Assembly: GCF_004151235.1 (NCBI RefSeq)
Contig: NZ_JUIV01000004.1
Location: 186,001-250,000, forward strand
Reading direction: 5' to 3'
Source: Flavobacterium anhuiense
Lineage (GTDB): Bacteria; Bacteroidota; Bacteroidia; Flavobacteriales; Flavobacteriaceae
DNA length: 64,000 bases
Position numbers and translations under genes: made by a program. Positions 35,878-43,990 of the stretch are shown here, piece by piece. Within the stretch, counting starts at the first letter, position 1. Each line of letters starts with the position of its first letter. The notes beneath the pieces were generated by a model. It did not search any database. It was not told the DNA's origin and saw only the letters and a list, made by a program, of their open reading frames with translations.

Positions 35878-37620
35878 ATGAAAAGATATTTAATTCTATT
35901 TCTAATCACTTTTCAAGGACTGATGGCTCAGGTGCAATTTGAAGCCAGAGTCAGCAAGAATACACTTGGACTAAACGAAAGACTTCGCATTGATTTCATC
36001 ATGAATGTTGACGGAGATAATTTCGAACAGCCTTCTTTTGATGGATTTAAAATGGTTGCCGGACCAAGCCAGCAGATTAGCCAGTCTTGGATTAATGGTC
36101 GCAGTTCTTTTCAAAAAATATATTCTTATATCTTACAGCCTGAGAGAAAAGGCGCTATAACAATAAAACAGGCTGCGATTGAATTTAATGGTCAGGTTTA
36201 CAAAACCAATCCTATAAAGGTTACAGTAACCAATGCAGTTGCTCAAGAAAGAGATCCAAATGACAGACCTCCAGGATCTCCTGATGAATTATTGGAACTT
36301 GTTGCCGAAATCTCAAAAACAAATCCGTACTTAAACGAACCAATTACAGTTGTTTACAAATTATATTTTAATAATATCGGAGTAAACCGTTTTAAAGAAT
36401 TGGCAAAACCTAAATACAATGATTTCTGGAATCAGAATATAGCCATTAAGCAATTACAGATTGAAGAAGGAAGTTATAAAGGTCAGAGATGTTATTCTGT
36501 AATCTTGATGAAAACCGTTTTATATCCGCAAAAGTCTGGAAGATTGACAATTGATCCTCTTTCTTTAGATATTGAAGTAGAAATGGCTTCTAATCGTCGT
36601 GACATGTTTGGTCAAATGATTACAACAGAAGGTAATAAAGTCGTTTCTGCTGGGGCAAAAACAATTAACGTAAAACCACTTCCTGAAACTGGAAAACCCG
36701 AAAGTTTTACTGGCGCTGTCGGACGATTCAATTTTACCGTTACTCCATCAAAAACAACGCTTAAAAATGGTGAGGGTCTTGACTTGATCGTAAGTGCTCA
36801 GGGAACTGGAAACATGAAGTTATTTACGCTTCCAAAACCAGTTGTTCCAAACGCATTAGAGATGTACGATCCAGTTCACGATGAGCAAGTAACTACCTCT
36901 TTGAATGGAATGTCTGGCAGAATTACAGACAAATACACGATTGTACCACAGTACAGAGGAAAATACGCTATCAAACCAATGCAGTTTTCGTATTTTGATT
37001 TGAGTACTGGATCTTATAAAACCATCACTTCAAAAGAAATTATGATTGATGTGTTAGACGGACCAACACCTGCTGAAGCAAATACTGGAGCAGCTAAAAA
37101 TGTTGTGGCCAAAGCAGATCAATTCAAAAATATTAAATCTAAAACAGCATTGATTCCTATTGAGAAAAAGGATTTTTATGATTCAAATCTGTATTTAGGA
37201 TTATTGTTTGCTCCATTCATCATTATTCCGATTATCATTTTAGCTAGAAAGAAAAAAGAAGCTATGGATAGTGATGTTACTGGAAATAGAATTAGAATGA
37301 ACAATAAACTGGCGAAGAAATATTTATCGCAAGCGAAGAAACATCTTAACAACAAAGAGCCTTTCTATATTGCACTTGAAAAAGCAATGCACAATTTCTT
37401 GAAAGCAAAACTGCATATTGAAACTTCAGAAATGAGTAAAGACAATATTAGAGAATTGCTGTTGTCTAGAAATGCAAATGCAGAAACGGTTCAGAATTTT
37501 ATTGCTTTGACTGAAAACTGCGAATTTGCACGTTATGCACCAGCATCGAGCGCTTCAATTCAGCAGGATTATGATAAGGCTGTTATGATTATTTCTGAAT
37601 TAGAAAAACAGATTGTTTAA
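35878..37620 (+). CDS. batD: BatD, oxygen-tolerance family protein
   Basis: 580 residues. Signal peptide (MKRYLILFLITFQGLMAQ), several periplasmic Ig-like beta domains typical of the BatD family (VQFEARVSKNTLGLNERLRIDF; FKMVAGPSQQISQSWINGRSSFQKIYSYIL; PVVPNALEMYDP ... GMSGRITDKYTIVPQYRGKYAIKP), a membrane span near 437-456 (LYLGLLFAPFIIIPIIILA) and a cytoplasmic helical tail of about 120 residues. Length is normal. Probably the large scaffold of the Bat complex. Confidence 0.92.
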   Translation: MKRYLILFLITFQGLMAQVQFEARVSKNTLGLNERLRIDFIMNVDGDNFEQPSFDGFKMVAGPSQQISQSWINGRSSFQKIYSYILQPERKGAITIKQAAIEFNGQVYKTNPIKVTVTNAVAQERDPNDRPPGSPDELLELVAEISKTNPYLNEPITVVYKLYFNNIGVNRFKELAKPKYNDFWNQNIAIKQLQIEEGSYKGQRCYSVILMKTVLYPQKSGRLTIDPLSLDIEVEMASNRRDMFGQMITTEGNKVVSAGAKTINVKPLPETGKPESFTGAVGRFNFTVTPSKTTLKNGEGLDLIVSAQGTGNMKLFTLPKPVVPNALEMYDPVHDEQVTTSLNGMSGRITDKYTIVPQYRGKYAIKPMQFSYFDLSTGSYKTITSKEIMIDVLDGPTPAEANTGAAKNVVAKADQFKNIKSKTALIPIEKKDFYDSNLYLGLLFAPFIIIPIIILARKKKEAMDSDVTGNRIRMNNKLAKKYLSQAKKHLNNKEPFYIALEKAMHNFLKAKLHIETSEMSKDNIRELLLSRNANAETVQNFIALTENCEFARYAPASSASIQQDYDKAVMIISELEKQIV

Positions 37621-37627
37621 TTTTTTT

Positions 37628-37641
37628 ACCGCAAAGTTCGC
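37628..37641. repeat. ACCGCAAAGTTCGC dispersed repeat copy
   Basis: The 14-mer ACCGCAAAGTTCGC is found again at 47751-47764 before hpd. Here it lies between batD and batE, followed by a degenerate TTCGCAAAGTT copy at about 37676-37686. Confidence 0.5.
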
Positions 37642-37708
37642 TAAGAAAATTGATTTAGATTGAGTCGAATTTAAGTTCGCAAAGTTGAAAATCTTATTAA
37701 AAAAGAAA

Positions 37709-38455
37709 ATGAAAAACATACTATATCTCTTTTTATTCATCTCGCAGGTTTTCTTTGCGCAAGGTCGCTTTGAAGCAGGAAATGCATTGTACCAAAAAGG
37801 ACAATATAAAGAAGCGGCACAGGTTTATGAGAACATTATAAAAGAAGATAAATTGCAATCTGCCGAATTGTATTTTAATCTTGGAAACTGTTATTACAAA
37901 CTAAACCAGGTTGCGCCTTCGATTTATAATTATGAGAAAGCATTGGTTCTTAAGCCAAACGATCCAGAGACTTTAAACAATTTAAAGTTTGCCAAAAAAC
38001 TGACTATTGATGAAATTAAAGAAGTTCCAAAAGTAGGTTTTGCAAAACTGATTCAAAACTTTACCTCTATTTTTGATTATAACGCTTGGGCTAAAATTTC
38101 TGTTGTACTTGGTTTTGTATTTTTATTGAGTTTTATCGGGTATTATTTTTCAAATGCTACATTGGCAAAAAGAATTTATTTTGTTGGGATGTTTATCATT
38201 CTGGTTGCTTTTGCGTTAAGCATTTCGGCTGGAATGTCTGAAAAAAGTCATTTTGAAAACGATCGTGTTGCCATTGTTTTTTCTGAATTAAGCCAAGTAC
38301 GACACAAACCTGAAAAATCTTCAAATGGCATTATTTTATTGCACGAAGGAGCAAAAGTTTATGTTTTAGAAAGTGTTGCAGGCTGGAAAAAAATTGAATT
38401 GACAGACGGAACACAAGGTTGGATTGACTCTTCAACAATTAAAGAAGTAAAATAA
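37709..38455 (+). CDS. batE: BatE, TPR and SH3-like protein
   Basis: 248 residues from the Met at 37709 (MKNILYLFLFISQVFFAQ, a signal peptide); an in-frame ATG at 37685 adds only eight basic residues. Two to three TPRs (GNALYQKGQYKEAAQVYENII; ELYFNLGNCYYKLNQVAPSIYNYEKAL), two membrane spans (WAKISVVLGFVFLLSFIGYY and IYFVGMFIILVAFALSISAG), and a C-terminal bacterial SH3 domain (LSQVRHKPEKSSNGIILLHEGAKVYVLESVAGWKKIELTDG). Last gene of the operon, closed by the convergent hairpin at 38480. Confidence 0.9.
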   Translation: MKNILYLFLFISQVFFAQGRFEAGNALYQKGQYKEAAQVYENIIKEDKLQSAELYFNLGNCYYKLNQVAPSIYNYEKALVLKPNDPETLNNLKFAKKLTIDEIKEVPKVGFAKLIQNFTSIFDYNAWAKISVVLGFVFLLSFIGYYFSNATLAKRIYFVGMFIILVAFALSISAGMSEKSHFENDRVAIVFSELSQVRHKPEKSSNGIILLHEGAKVYVLESVAGWKKIELTDGTQGWIDSSTIKEVK

Positions 38456-38479
38456 CGTTTAGAAATAATTCAAATATAA

Positions 38480-38519
38480 AAATCCCAAATTCCAATTACT
38501 GTTTTGGAATTTGGGATTT
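38480..38519. terminator. convergent hairpin after batE, dispersed family
   Basis: Perfect 16-bp inverted repeat AAATCCCAAATTCCAA (38480-38495) / TTGGAATTTGGGATTT (38504-38519), 8-base loop, T-runs on both sides. It serves batE on plus and the VWA gene on minus. Arms match 21696-21739. Confidence 0.8.
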
Positions 38520-38543
38520 CTTGTTTTTTTTTGAATTTAATAA

Positions 38544-40094
38544 TTAATTCACCGCATCCACCAATCTAACAAACTCAGATCTGTAACCATCTTCATCATT
38601 TGATAAACCAGATTTTGCCAATCTTTTAATATCCGAACTTGAACTGCTGGCAATGTATTTTGAATCTCTCAGTTTTAATCCGAACCAAGAAACTGCTGTC
38701 GTAAATTTGAAATCTGGAGAACTGTTTTCTAAGTCTGTTTTCTTATCTGCTATAACATTTACGATTTCAATGCTTTTATTGCCATCAGGTTTTTTATACC
38801 TGAATTTTACAGTTGCCAACTCATTACTATGATTTTCAGCAACTTTTGACATTTTAGTATATTTTAAATCTGAAGGGACATAATCACTCTCTACACCTAC
38901 CGGAACTATTTCATACAAAGCCGTAACCGAATGTCCGCTACCTAATTCGCCCGCATCAATTTTATCATTTTTAAAATCTTCTGCATTCAATTTTCGGTTT
39001 TCATAACCAATCAATCGATACGCTTGAACATGATTTGGATTAAACTCAATTTGGATTTTTACATCTTTCGCGATAGCAAACATTGATCCTTTAAATTCTT
39101 TTCCAAGAAAACGATTCGCTTCCTGAATGTTATCGATATAAGCATAATTCCCATTTCCTTTATCAGCCAAAATTTCCATTTTACTGTCTTTGTAATTTCC
39201 CATTCCAAATCCAAGAACGGTCAAGAAAACACCAGACTCTCTTTTCTGCTCAATCAATTTCAACATATCATCATCAGAAGAAGCGCCAACATTAAAATCT
39301 CCATCAGTCGCTATCACTACTCTATTGTTTCCTTCTTTGATGAAATTTTGTTGTGCCAATTTGTACGCCAATTCAATTCCTTCTCCTCCTGCCGTGCTTC
39401 CGCCTGCATGCAAATCGTCAAAAGCATCCATAATTTCATCTTTATTATCTCCCGAAGTTGGTTCTAGAACTACTCCTGCAGATCCTGCATAAACTACAAT
39501 CGAAACTTTATCGATGCTTCGAAGTTCTTTCACTAAAATTTTCATCGATTCTTTTAGCAACGGCAGTTTGTTTGGCTCATCCATCGAACCTGAAACATCC
39601 ACTAGAAAAACTAAATTAGTTGCTGGCAAATTTGCCATTGGAACATTCTTTCCCTGCAGACCAATTTTTAGCAGTCGACTGTTTTTATTCCACGGACAAT
39701 CGCTGTATTCTGTATTTATAGAAAACGGATGCTGGCCATCTGGCTGCGGATATTTGTATTTAAAAAAGTTGATCATTTCTTCAACACGAACAGCATCTTT
39801 TGGAACTTTCTGCCCTTCGTTTATAAATCTGCGGATATTGGTATACGATGCATTATCAACATCGATAGAAAAAGTAGAAAGCGGTTCTTTGAGTGGAGAT
39901 TCAAACGGATTTTCTTCTAATTCTGCATAACTTTCTGTATTGGTCTCAGGAATATAACTTTCCTCTTCAATTAAATCGGTCGTAGCTGCAACTGCAGTAG
40001 AATCTGCAGTTTCCACGGTAGCATAATCAACTTTCTTACAGCCGAAAATAGTAAGTACAAGGAATGCCATCATAAAGAAATTAAGATTTCTCAT
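38544..40094 (-). CDS. VWA-domain lipoprotein (YfbK-like)
   Basis: 516 residues. Lipoprotein signal with the cysteine in LVLTIFGCKKVD. Then a von Willebrand N-terminal region (EENPFESPLKEPLSTFSIDVDNASYTNIRRFINEGQKVPKDAVRVEEMINFF), a VWA domain with MIDAS FLVDVSGSMDEPNK and DGDFNVGASSDDDM, and the C-terminal DUF3520-type part (AYRLIGYENRKLNAEDFKNDKIDAGELGSGHSVTALYEIVP). This is the YfbK family layout. It is convergent with the Bat operon, so four MIDAS-type proteins are encoded within about 10 kb. Whether it works with MoxR is unknown. Confidence 0.9.
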   Translation of the reverse strand: MRNLNFFMMAFLVLTIFGCKKVDYATVETADSTAVAATTDLIEEESYIPETNTESYAELEENPFESPLKEPLSTFSIDVDNASYTNIRRFINEGQKVPKDAVRVEEMINFFKYKYPQPDGQHPFSINTEYSDCPWNKNSRLLKIGLQGKNVPMANLPATNLVFLVDVSGSMDEPNKLPLLKESMKILVKELRSIDKVSIVVYAGSAGVVLEPTSGDNKDEIMDAFDDLHAGGSTAGGEGIELAYKLAQQNFIKEGNNRVVIATDGDFNVGASSDDDMLKLIEQKRESGVFLTVLGFGMGNYKDSKMEILADKGNGNYAYIDNIQEANRFLGKEFKGSMFAIAKDVKIQIEFNPNHVQAYRLIGYENRKLNAEDFKNDKIDAGELGSGHSVTALYEIVPVGVESDYVPSDLKYTKMSKVAENHSNELATVKFRYKKPDGNKSIEIVNVIADKKTDLENSSPDFKFTTAVSWFGLKLRDSKYIASSSSSDIKRLAKSGLSNDEDGYRSEFVRLVDAVN

Positions 40095-40374
40095 AAAGTA
40101 AGTTTTTAAAAAATTAATAAAAGGTTATAGGCTTCAAATAAGGACTAGCATTCCGGATTTACTAGAGGCGATTATTTGCAATTTTTCGAGTATCAAAATC
40201 GTGCCAAATTTTTTACAAATATTTTTCTTACGTGAAAATAAAATGAGAAACCTTTATTTTTAAAGGGATTTCGTGTGGAATATTTTTTTGAATGTGAAGA
40301 TTTTTTTGCCACAGATTAAAGGATTAAAATAGATTATTTTTTGTGGCATATTTTTTTTACGCGTTTGAATTGTA

Positions 40375-40398
40375 GTAGACGCACTTCAGTGCGTCTAC
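40375..40398. repeat. REP-like palindrome, second copy
   Basis: GTAGACGCACT (40375-40385) and AGTGCGTCTAC (40388-40398) form a perfect 11-bp stem with a 2-base loop. It is related to the palindrome at 23796-23823. Confidence 0.65.
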
Positions 40399-40433
40399 AC
40401 CCAGCATGTCGACAACAAAAAATGATTTTTTTG

Positions 40434-40491
40434 GCCACAGATTAAAGGATTAAAAAAGGATTAATCTTTTGGAATCATTTTAATCTGTGGC
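40434..40491. repeat. GCCACAGATTAAA inverted-repeat element
   Basis: GCCACAGATTAAA (40434-40446) and TTTAATCTGTGGC (40479-40491) are exact reverse complements around a 32-base centre. A related copy begins at 40308, and an isolated right arm is at 26959-26974. Confidence 0.65.
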
Positions 40492-40519
40492 ATTAAATTT
40501 TGAACGTTCCGTTGTGAAA

Positions 40520-41089
40520 TTAAAATGTATAAATTTTCTCTGGCGTAACGCAATAATCCAATTTAATATCCGATTCAAAAACGTCATCTATTTGGCTTAC
40601 CGATTCAAAAAAAGAAAGTCCGATTTTTATGGTTTCTGGTTTGCATTCGGCAAGAAATTTATCGTAGAAACCTTTTCCGTAGCCAATTCTATTTCCATAA
40701 ACATCAAAAGCCAAAAGCGGTACAAAAACAACTTCAACTTTAGACGACGGAACTTCGATTCCGTCAACGGGTTCAGGGATATTGTATTCGTTCTTTTTTA
40801 TTTTAGTATTATCTGTTAGAAGAAAATGCGTCATTTTTCTAGATTCGAAATCACTTTTAGAAATCAGGATTTCTTTATCTTTCCCAGAAAGCAAGTGCAG
40901 AATATATTCGGTATTTACTTCTTTGTGCTCTTCAATAGGGAGAAAAACATGATAATACGTTTTATCCCAAATTGGCATTTGAATTAATTGATTGGCAATT
41001 GCGAGACTTTTTTCTTCTATTTCATCAAAAGAAAGTGCTTTACGAAGATTTTTATATTCTATACGAAGTTCTTTTTTACTCGTCGGCAT
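40520..41089 (-). CDS. 5-formyltetrahydrofolate cyclo-ligase
   Basis: Converts 5-formyl-THF to 5,10-methenyl-THF with ATP; cytoplasmic folate metabolism. 189 residues from the Met at 41089 (MPTSKKELRIEYKNLRKAL). An upstream in-frame ATG at 41158 would lie well inside the neighbour gene and is not preferred. Motifs: the N-terminal basic helix KKELRIEYKNLRKALS, then FVPLLAFDVYGNRIGYGKGFYDKFL, the family signature, and ETIKIGLSFFES. The start overlaps the end of the upstream hydrolase by 14 bases, indicating coupling. Confidence 0.93.
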   Translation of the reverse strand: MPTSKKELRIEYKNLRKALSFDEIEEKSLAIANQLIQMPIWDKTYYHVFLPIEEHKEVNTEYILHLLSGKDKEILISKSDFESRKMTHFLLTDNTKIKKNEYNIPEPVDGIEVPSSKVEVVFVPLLAFDVYGNRIGYGKGFYDKFLAECKPETIKIGLSFFESVSQIDDVFESDIKLDYCVTPEKIYTF

Positions 41090-42056
41090 TATCGTCTGGG
41101 GTTTTAGATAAATGATAAATGGCATCGCCTTCATAAACAATTGGCGAATGGTTGGCATTGATTACATAACCATCGTGCGGCGCTTTGACTTTTTGTTCAA
41201 ATTTCCCAAACGGATCTGTAATAATGGCTAAGATAGTTCCTTTGACTACAAATTTTCCAACCAAATTAAAATCATGAAGCAATCCAGAACATTTTGCACG
41301 AAGCCAAACCGATTGTTTAATGTAAATTGAAGGAGTTAAGGCGGGTTCCATAATTTGTTTAGAATCCAACATTCCAAGATAATGAAGCAAGCGTTTGGTT
41401 CCTAAAACGCCTTGATTTGCAATTTCATTATTGATGTCTAAAGATTTTCCGCCTTCAAAAAGCAACATTTTTACATTGGCCGTTTCAGAAGTTTTTCTAA
41501 AAGAGCCATTTATATTTTTAGAATACAACGTAAACGGCGCATTAAAAATATCGGCGAGAACTTTCAATTCAGGATTATTTTCGGTAATTCTAATTTGAGG
41601 CGCATTAAAACGGCTTGCTCCACCTGCATGAAAATCGACAGCATAATCTAAAATCGGGAGAATTTCTTCGACAATATGATAGGCAAATCTGCTGGCAAGC
41701 GAACCTTTTTTACTTCCAGGAAAAACACGATTCAAGTCACGTCCGTCTGGAAATTCTCTCGATTTGTTCACAAAACCATACATATTGATTACTGGAATGC
41801 AGATTATTGTGCCGCAAGCCGGTCTGTTTATTTTTTTACTGATAATCTGACGAACAATTTCTACACCGTTAATTTCGTCGCCATGAATTCCTGCAGAAAA
41901 TAAAACAACAGGACCTTCATGCTTGGAACGGCGCACAATAACAGGAATATTCAACTTAGTCGTAGTATGAAGTCGAGCAATTTCGACGTTTATGGTTCTA
42001 TGTTCTCCTGGCAAAATCGATTCGCCAAAAATGACCAAGGGAGTACTATTTTTCAT
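41076..42056 (-). CDS. succinylglutamate desuccinylase/aspartoacylase-family hydrolase
   Basis: 326 residues, M14-like zinc hydrolase. Zinc ligands: FSAGIHGDEINGVEIVRQI (H-x2-E) and the later His in YAVDFHAGGASRFNAPQIR. The arginine/glycine segment GRDLNRVFPG is also present. The C-terminal 90 residues form a small beta domain resembling a biotinyl/lipoyl-like hammerhead (VVKGTILAIITDPFGKFEQKVKAPHDGYVINANHSPIVYEGDAIYHL), as in other members. The family removes acyl groups from amino acids; the substrate here is unknown. Upstream of, and coupled to, the folate cyclo-ligase gene. Confidence 0.88.
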   Translation of the reverse strand: MKNSTPLVIFGESILPGEHRTINVEIARLHTTTKLNIPVIVRRSKHEGPVVLFSAGIHGDEINGVEIVRQIISKKINRPACGTIICIPVINMYGFVNKSREFPDGRDLNRVFPGSKKGSLASRFAYHIVEEILPILDYAVDFHAGGASRFNAPQIRITENNPELKVLADIFNAPFTLYSKNINGSFRKTSETANVKMLLFEGGKSLDINNEIANQGVLGTKRLLHYLGMLDSKQIMEPALTPSIYIKQSVWLRAKCSGLLHDFNLVGKFVVKGTILAIITDPFGKFEQKVKAPHDGYVINANHSPIVYEGDAIYHLSKTPDDNADE

Positions 42057-42190
42057 GTGAATTATAAAATCTAAATATAGAAATTATTCTTTTGATTTTG
42101 TAAATTTGAAACTAATTCAATGTTAAGCTTCTTTTAGAAATCGGAATGGTTTTTGAAAAGCTTCTCGAACATCTTCACAAACACAATAGA

Positions 42191-43984
42191 ATGCAAAAAC
42201 CGTCCTTAGATCTTCAAATTTTAACGTTGCCTGATAATCCGGGCGTTTATCAGTATTATGATAAAGACGGGAAAATTTTGTATGTCGGAAAAGCTAAAAA
42301 TTTAAAAAAAAGGGTTTCGTCCTATTTCAATAAAATTCACGACACTGCCAAAACCAACGTATTGGTAAAAAAAATAGTGACTATAAAACACATTGTCGTT
42401 CCAACCGAAACTGATGCGCTTTTATTGGAAAACAATTTAATTAAAACACTTCAACCGCGATACAATGTTTTGCTTCGCGATGATAAAACGTATCCATGGA
42501 TCTGTATTAAAAAAGAACCTTTCTCGAGAATATTTTCAACTCGAAACATGGTCAAGGACGGCTCTGAATATTTTGGCCCATACACGAGTTTCAAAACGGT
42601 ACATACGATTTTAGATTTAATCAAAGAATTATATCCGCTTCGAACTTGTAATTATGATTTGAGTGAATCAAACATTAATTCAGGAAAATTTAAAGTTTGC
42701 CTGGAATATCATATTGGCAATTGCAAAGGCCCATGCGAAGGCTTGGAACCTTTGGAAGAATATCAAAGACAGGTTAACGCGATTCGCGAAATCTTGAAAG
42801 GAAACTTCAAAGAAAGTTTGAAGGATTTTAAGAAAGTAATGAATACTTATGCCCAGAATTTACAATTTGAGGAAGCGCAGAAAATAAAAGAAAAGATTGA
42901 AGTTTTAGAAAATTATCAATCCAGATCTACCATTATCAATCCGAAGATTACCAATATTGATGTTTTCTCGATTGTTTCTGACGAAAGTGCGGCTTATGTC
43001 AATTTCCTTCAGATTTCTCATGGTTCGATTATTCGTTCGCACACTTTAGAAATGAAGAAAAAATTGGACGAATCTGATGAAGAATTACTGGAATTAGCAA
43101 TTGTCGAACTTCGCGAGCGTTTTCAATTATTATCCAAAGAAATCATCGTTCCTTTTGAAATGGATTTGGGCGAAAACATTAAAGTGACCGTTCCACAACT
43201 TGGAGATAAAAAACAGATTCTGGATTTATCGATTCGAAATGCCAAATTCTACCGAATAGAACAATTAAAGCAATTGCAAATTGTAGATCCAGATCGTCAC
43301 GTAAACCGAATTATGGCACAGATGCAGAAAGATTTGCGTCTTCCGTCTGAACCAAGACATATCGAATGTTTTGATAACTCGAATATTCAGGGAACAAATC
43401 CAGTTGCGGCTTGCGTCGTTTTTAAAGATGGAAAACCAAGCAAAAAAGATTATCGCCATTTTAATGTCAAAACCGTTGAAGGTCCAAACGACTTTGCTTC
43501 GATGACTGAAATTGTGTATCGCCGTTACAAAAGATTGTTGGACGAAAATGAACCTTTGCCGCAATTAATTATTATTGATGGTGGAAAAGGACAACTTTCG
43601 GCCGCTTTAAAAAGTATAGACGATTTAGGCTTACGCGGAAAAGTCGCTATTATTGGAATAGCAAAACGTCTAGAAGAACTTTTCTATCCTGGCGATTCAA
43701 TTCCGTTATATTTGGACAAAAAATCAGAAACATTAAAAGTTATTCAGCATTTAAGAAATGAGGCGCATAGATTTGGAATCACATTTCATAGGGACAAAAG
43801 AAGCAAATCGGCGCTTAATTCTTCTGTGGAAAGCATTCCTGGAATTGGCGAAAAAACCATGACTACGTTAATACAACATTTCAAAAGTGTTAAAAGATTA
43901 AAATTGGCCACAGAAAAAGAAATTTCAGCCGTTGTAGGTGTTTCTAAAGCCAAAAAAATTGTCGACTTTTACAAAACCAACTAG
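42191..43984 (+). CDS. uvrC: UvrABC excision nuclease subunit C
   Basis: Makes the two incisions in nucleotide excision repair. 597 residues from the Met at 42191 (MQKPSLDLQILTLPDNPGVYQYY). An in-frame ATG at 42146 would add 15 residues not usual for UvrC. The GIY-YIG domain is at about 12-95 (PGVYQYYDKDGKILYVGKAKNLKKRVSSYF), the UVR helix at about 205-235 (FEEAQKIKEKIEVLENY), the RNase-H-like nuclease at about 380-500 (IECFDNSNIQGTNPVAACVVFKDGKPSKKDYRHF; IIDGGKGQL), and helix-hairpin-helix motifs at the end (SSVESIPGIGEKTMTTLIQHFKSV). Complete. Confidence 0.96.
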   Translation: MQKPSLDLQILTLPDNPGVYQYYDKDGKILYVGKAKNLKKRVSSYFNKIHDTAKTNVLVKKIVTIKHIVVPTETDALLLENNLIKTLQPRYNVLLRDDKTYPWICIKKEPFSRIFSTRNMVKDGSEYFGPYTSFKTVHTILDLIKELYPLRTCNYDLSESNINSGKFKVCLEYHIGNCKGPCEGLEPLEEYQRQVNAIREILKGNFKESLKDFKKVMNTYAQNLQFEEAQKIKEKIEVLENYQSRSTIINPKITNIDVFSIVSDESAAYVNFLQISHGSIIRSHTLEMKKKLDESDEELLELAIVELRERFQLLSKEIIVPFEMDLGENIKVTVPQLGDKKQILDLSIRNAKFYRIEQLKQLQIVDPDRHVNRIMAQMQKDLRLPSEPRHIECFDNSNIQGTNPVAACVVFKDGKPSKKDYRHFNVKTVEGPNDFASMTEIVYRRYKRLLDENEPLPQLIIIDGGKGQLSAALKSIDDLGLRGKVAIIGIAKRLEELFYPGDSIPLYLDKKSETLKVIQHLRNEAHRFGITFHRDKRSKSALNSSVESIPGIGEKTMTTLIQHFKSVKRLKLATEKEISAVVGVSKAKKIVDFYKTN

Positions 43985-43990
43985 AGTTTT

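Larger units (their letters stand above)
40095..40519. other. 425-base intergenic region rich in dispersed repeats
   Basis: No coding sequence seen. It holds the GCCACAG repeat family (40308-40348 and 40434-40491) and the REP-like palindrome (40375-40398). The first 200 bases are AT-rich leader DNA for the VWA lipoprotein on the minus strand. Confidence 0.7.
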
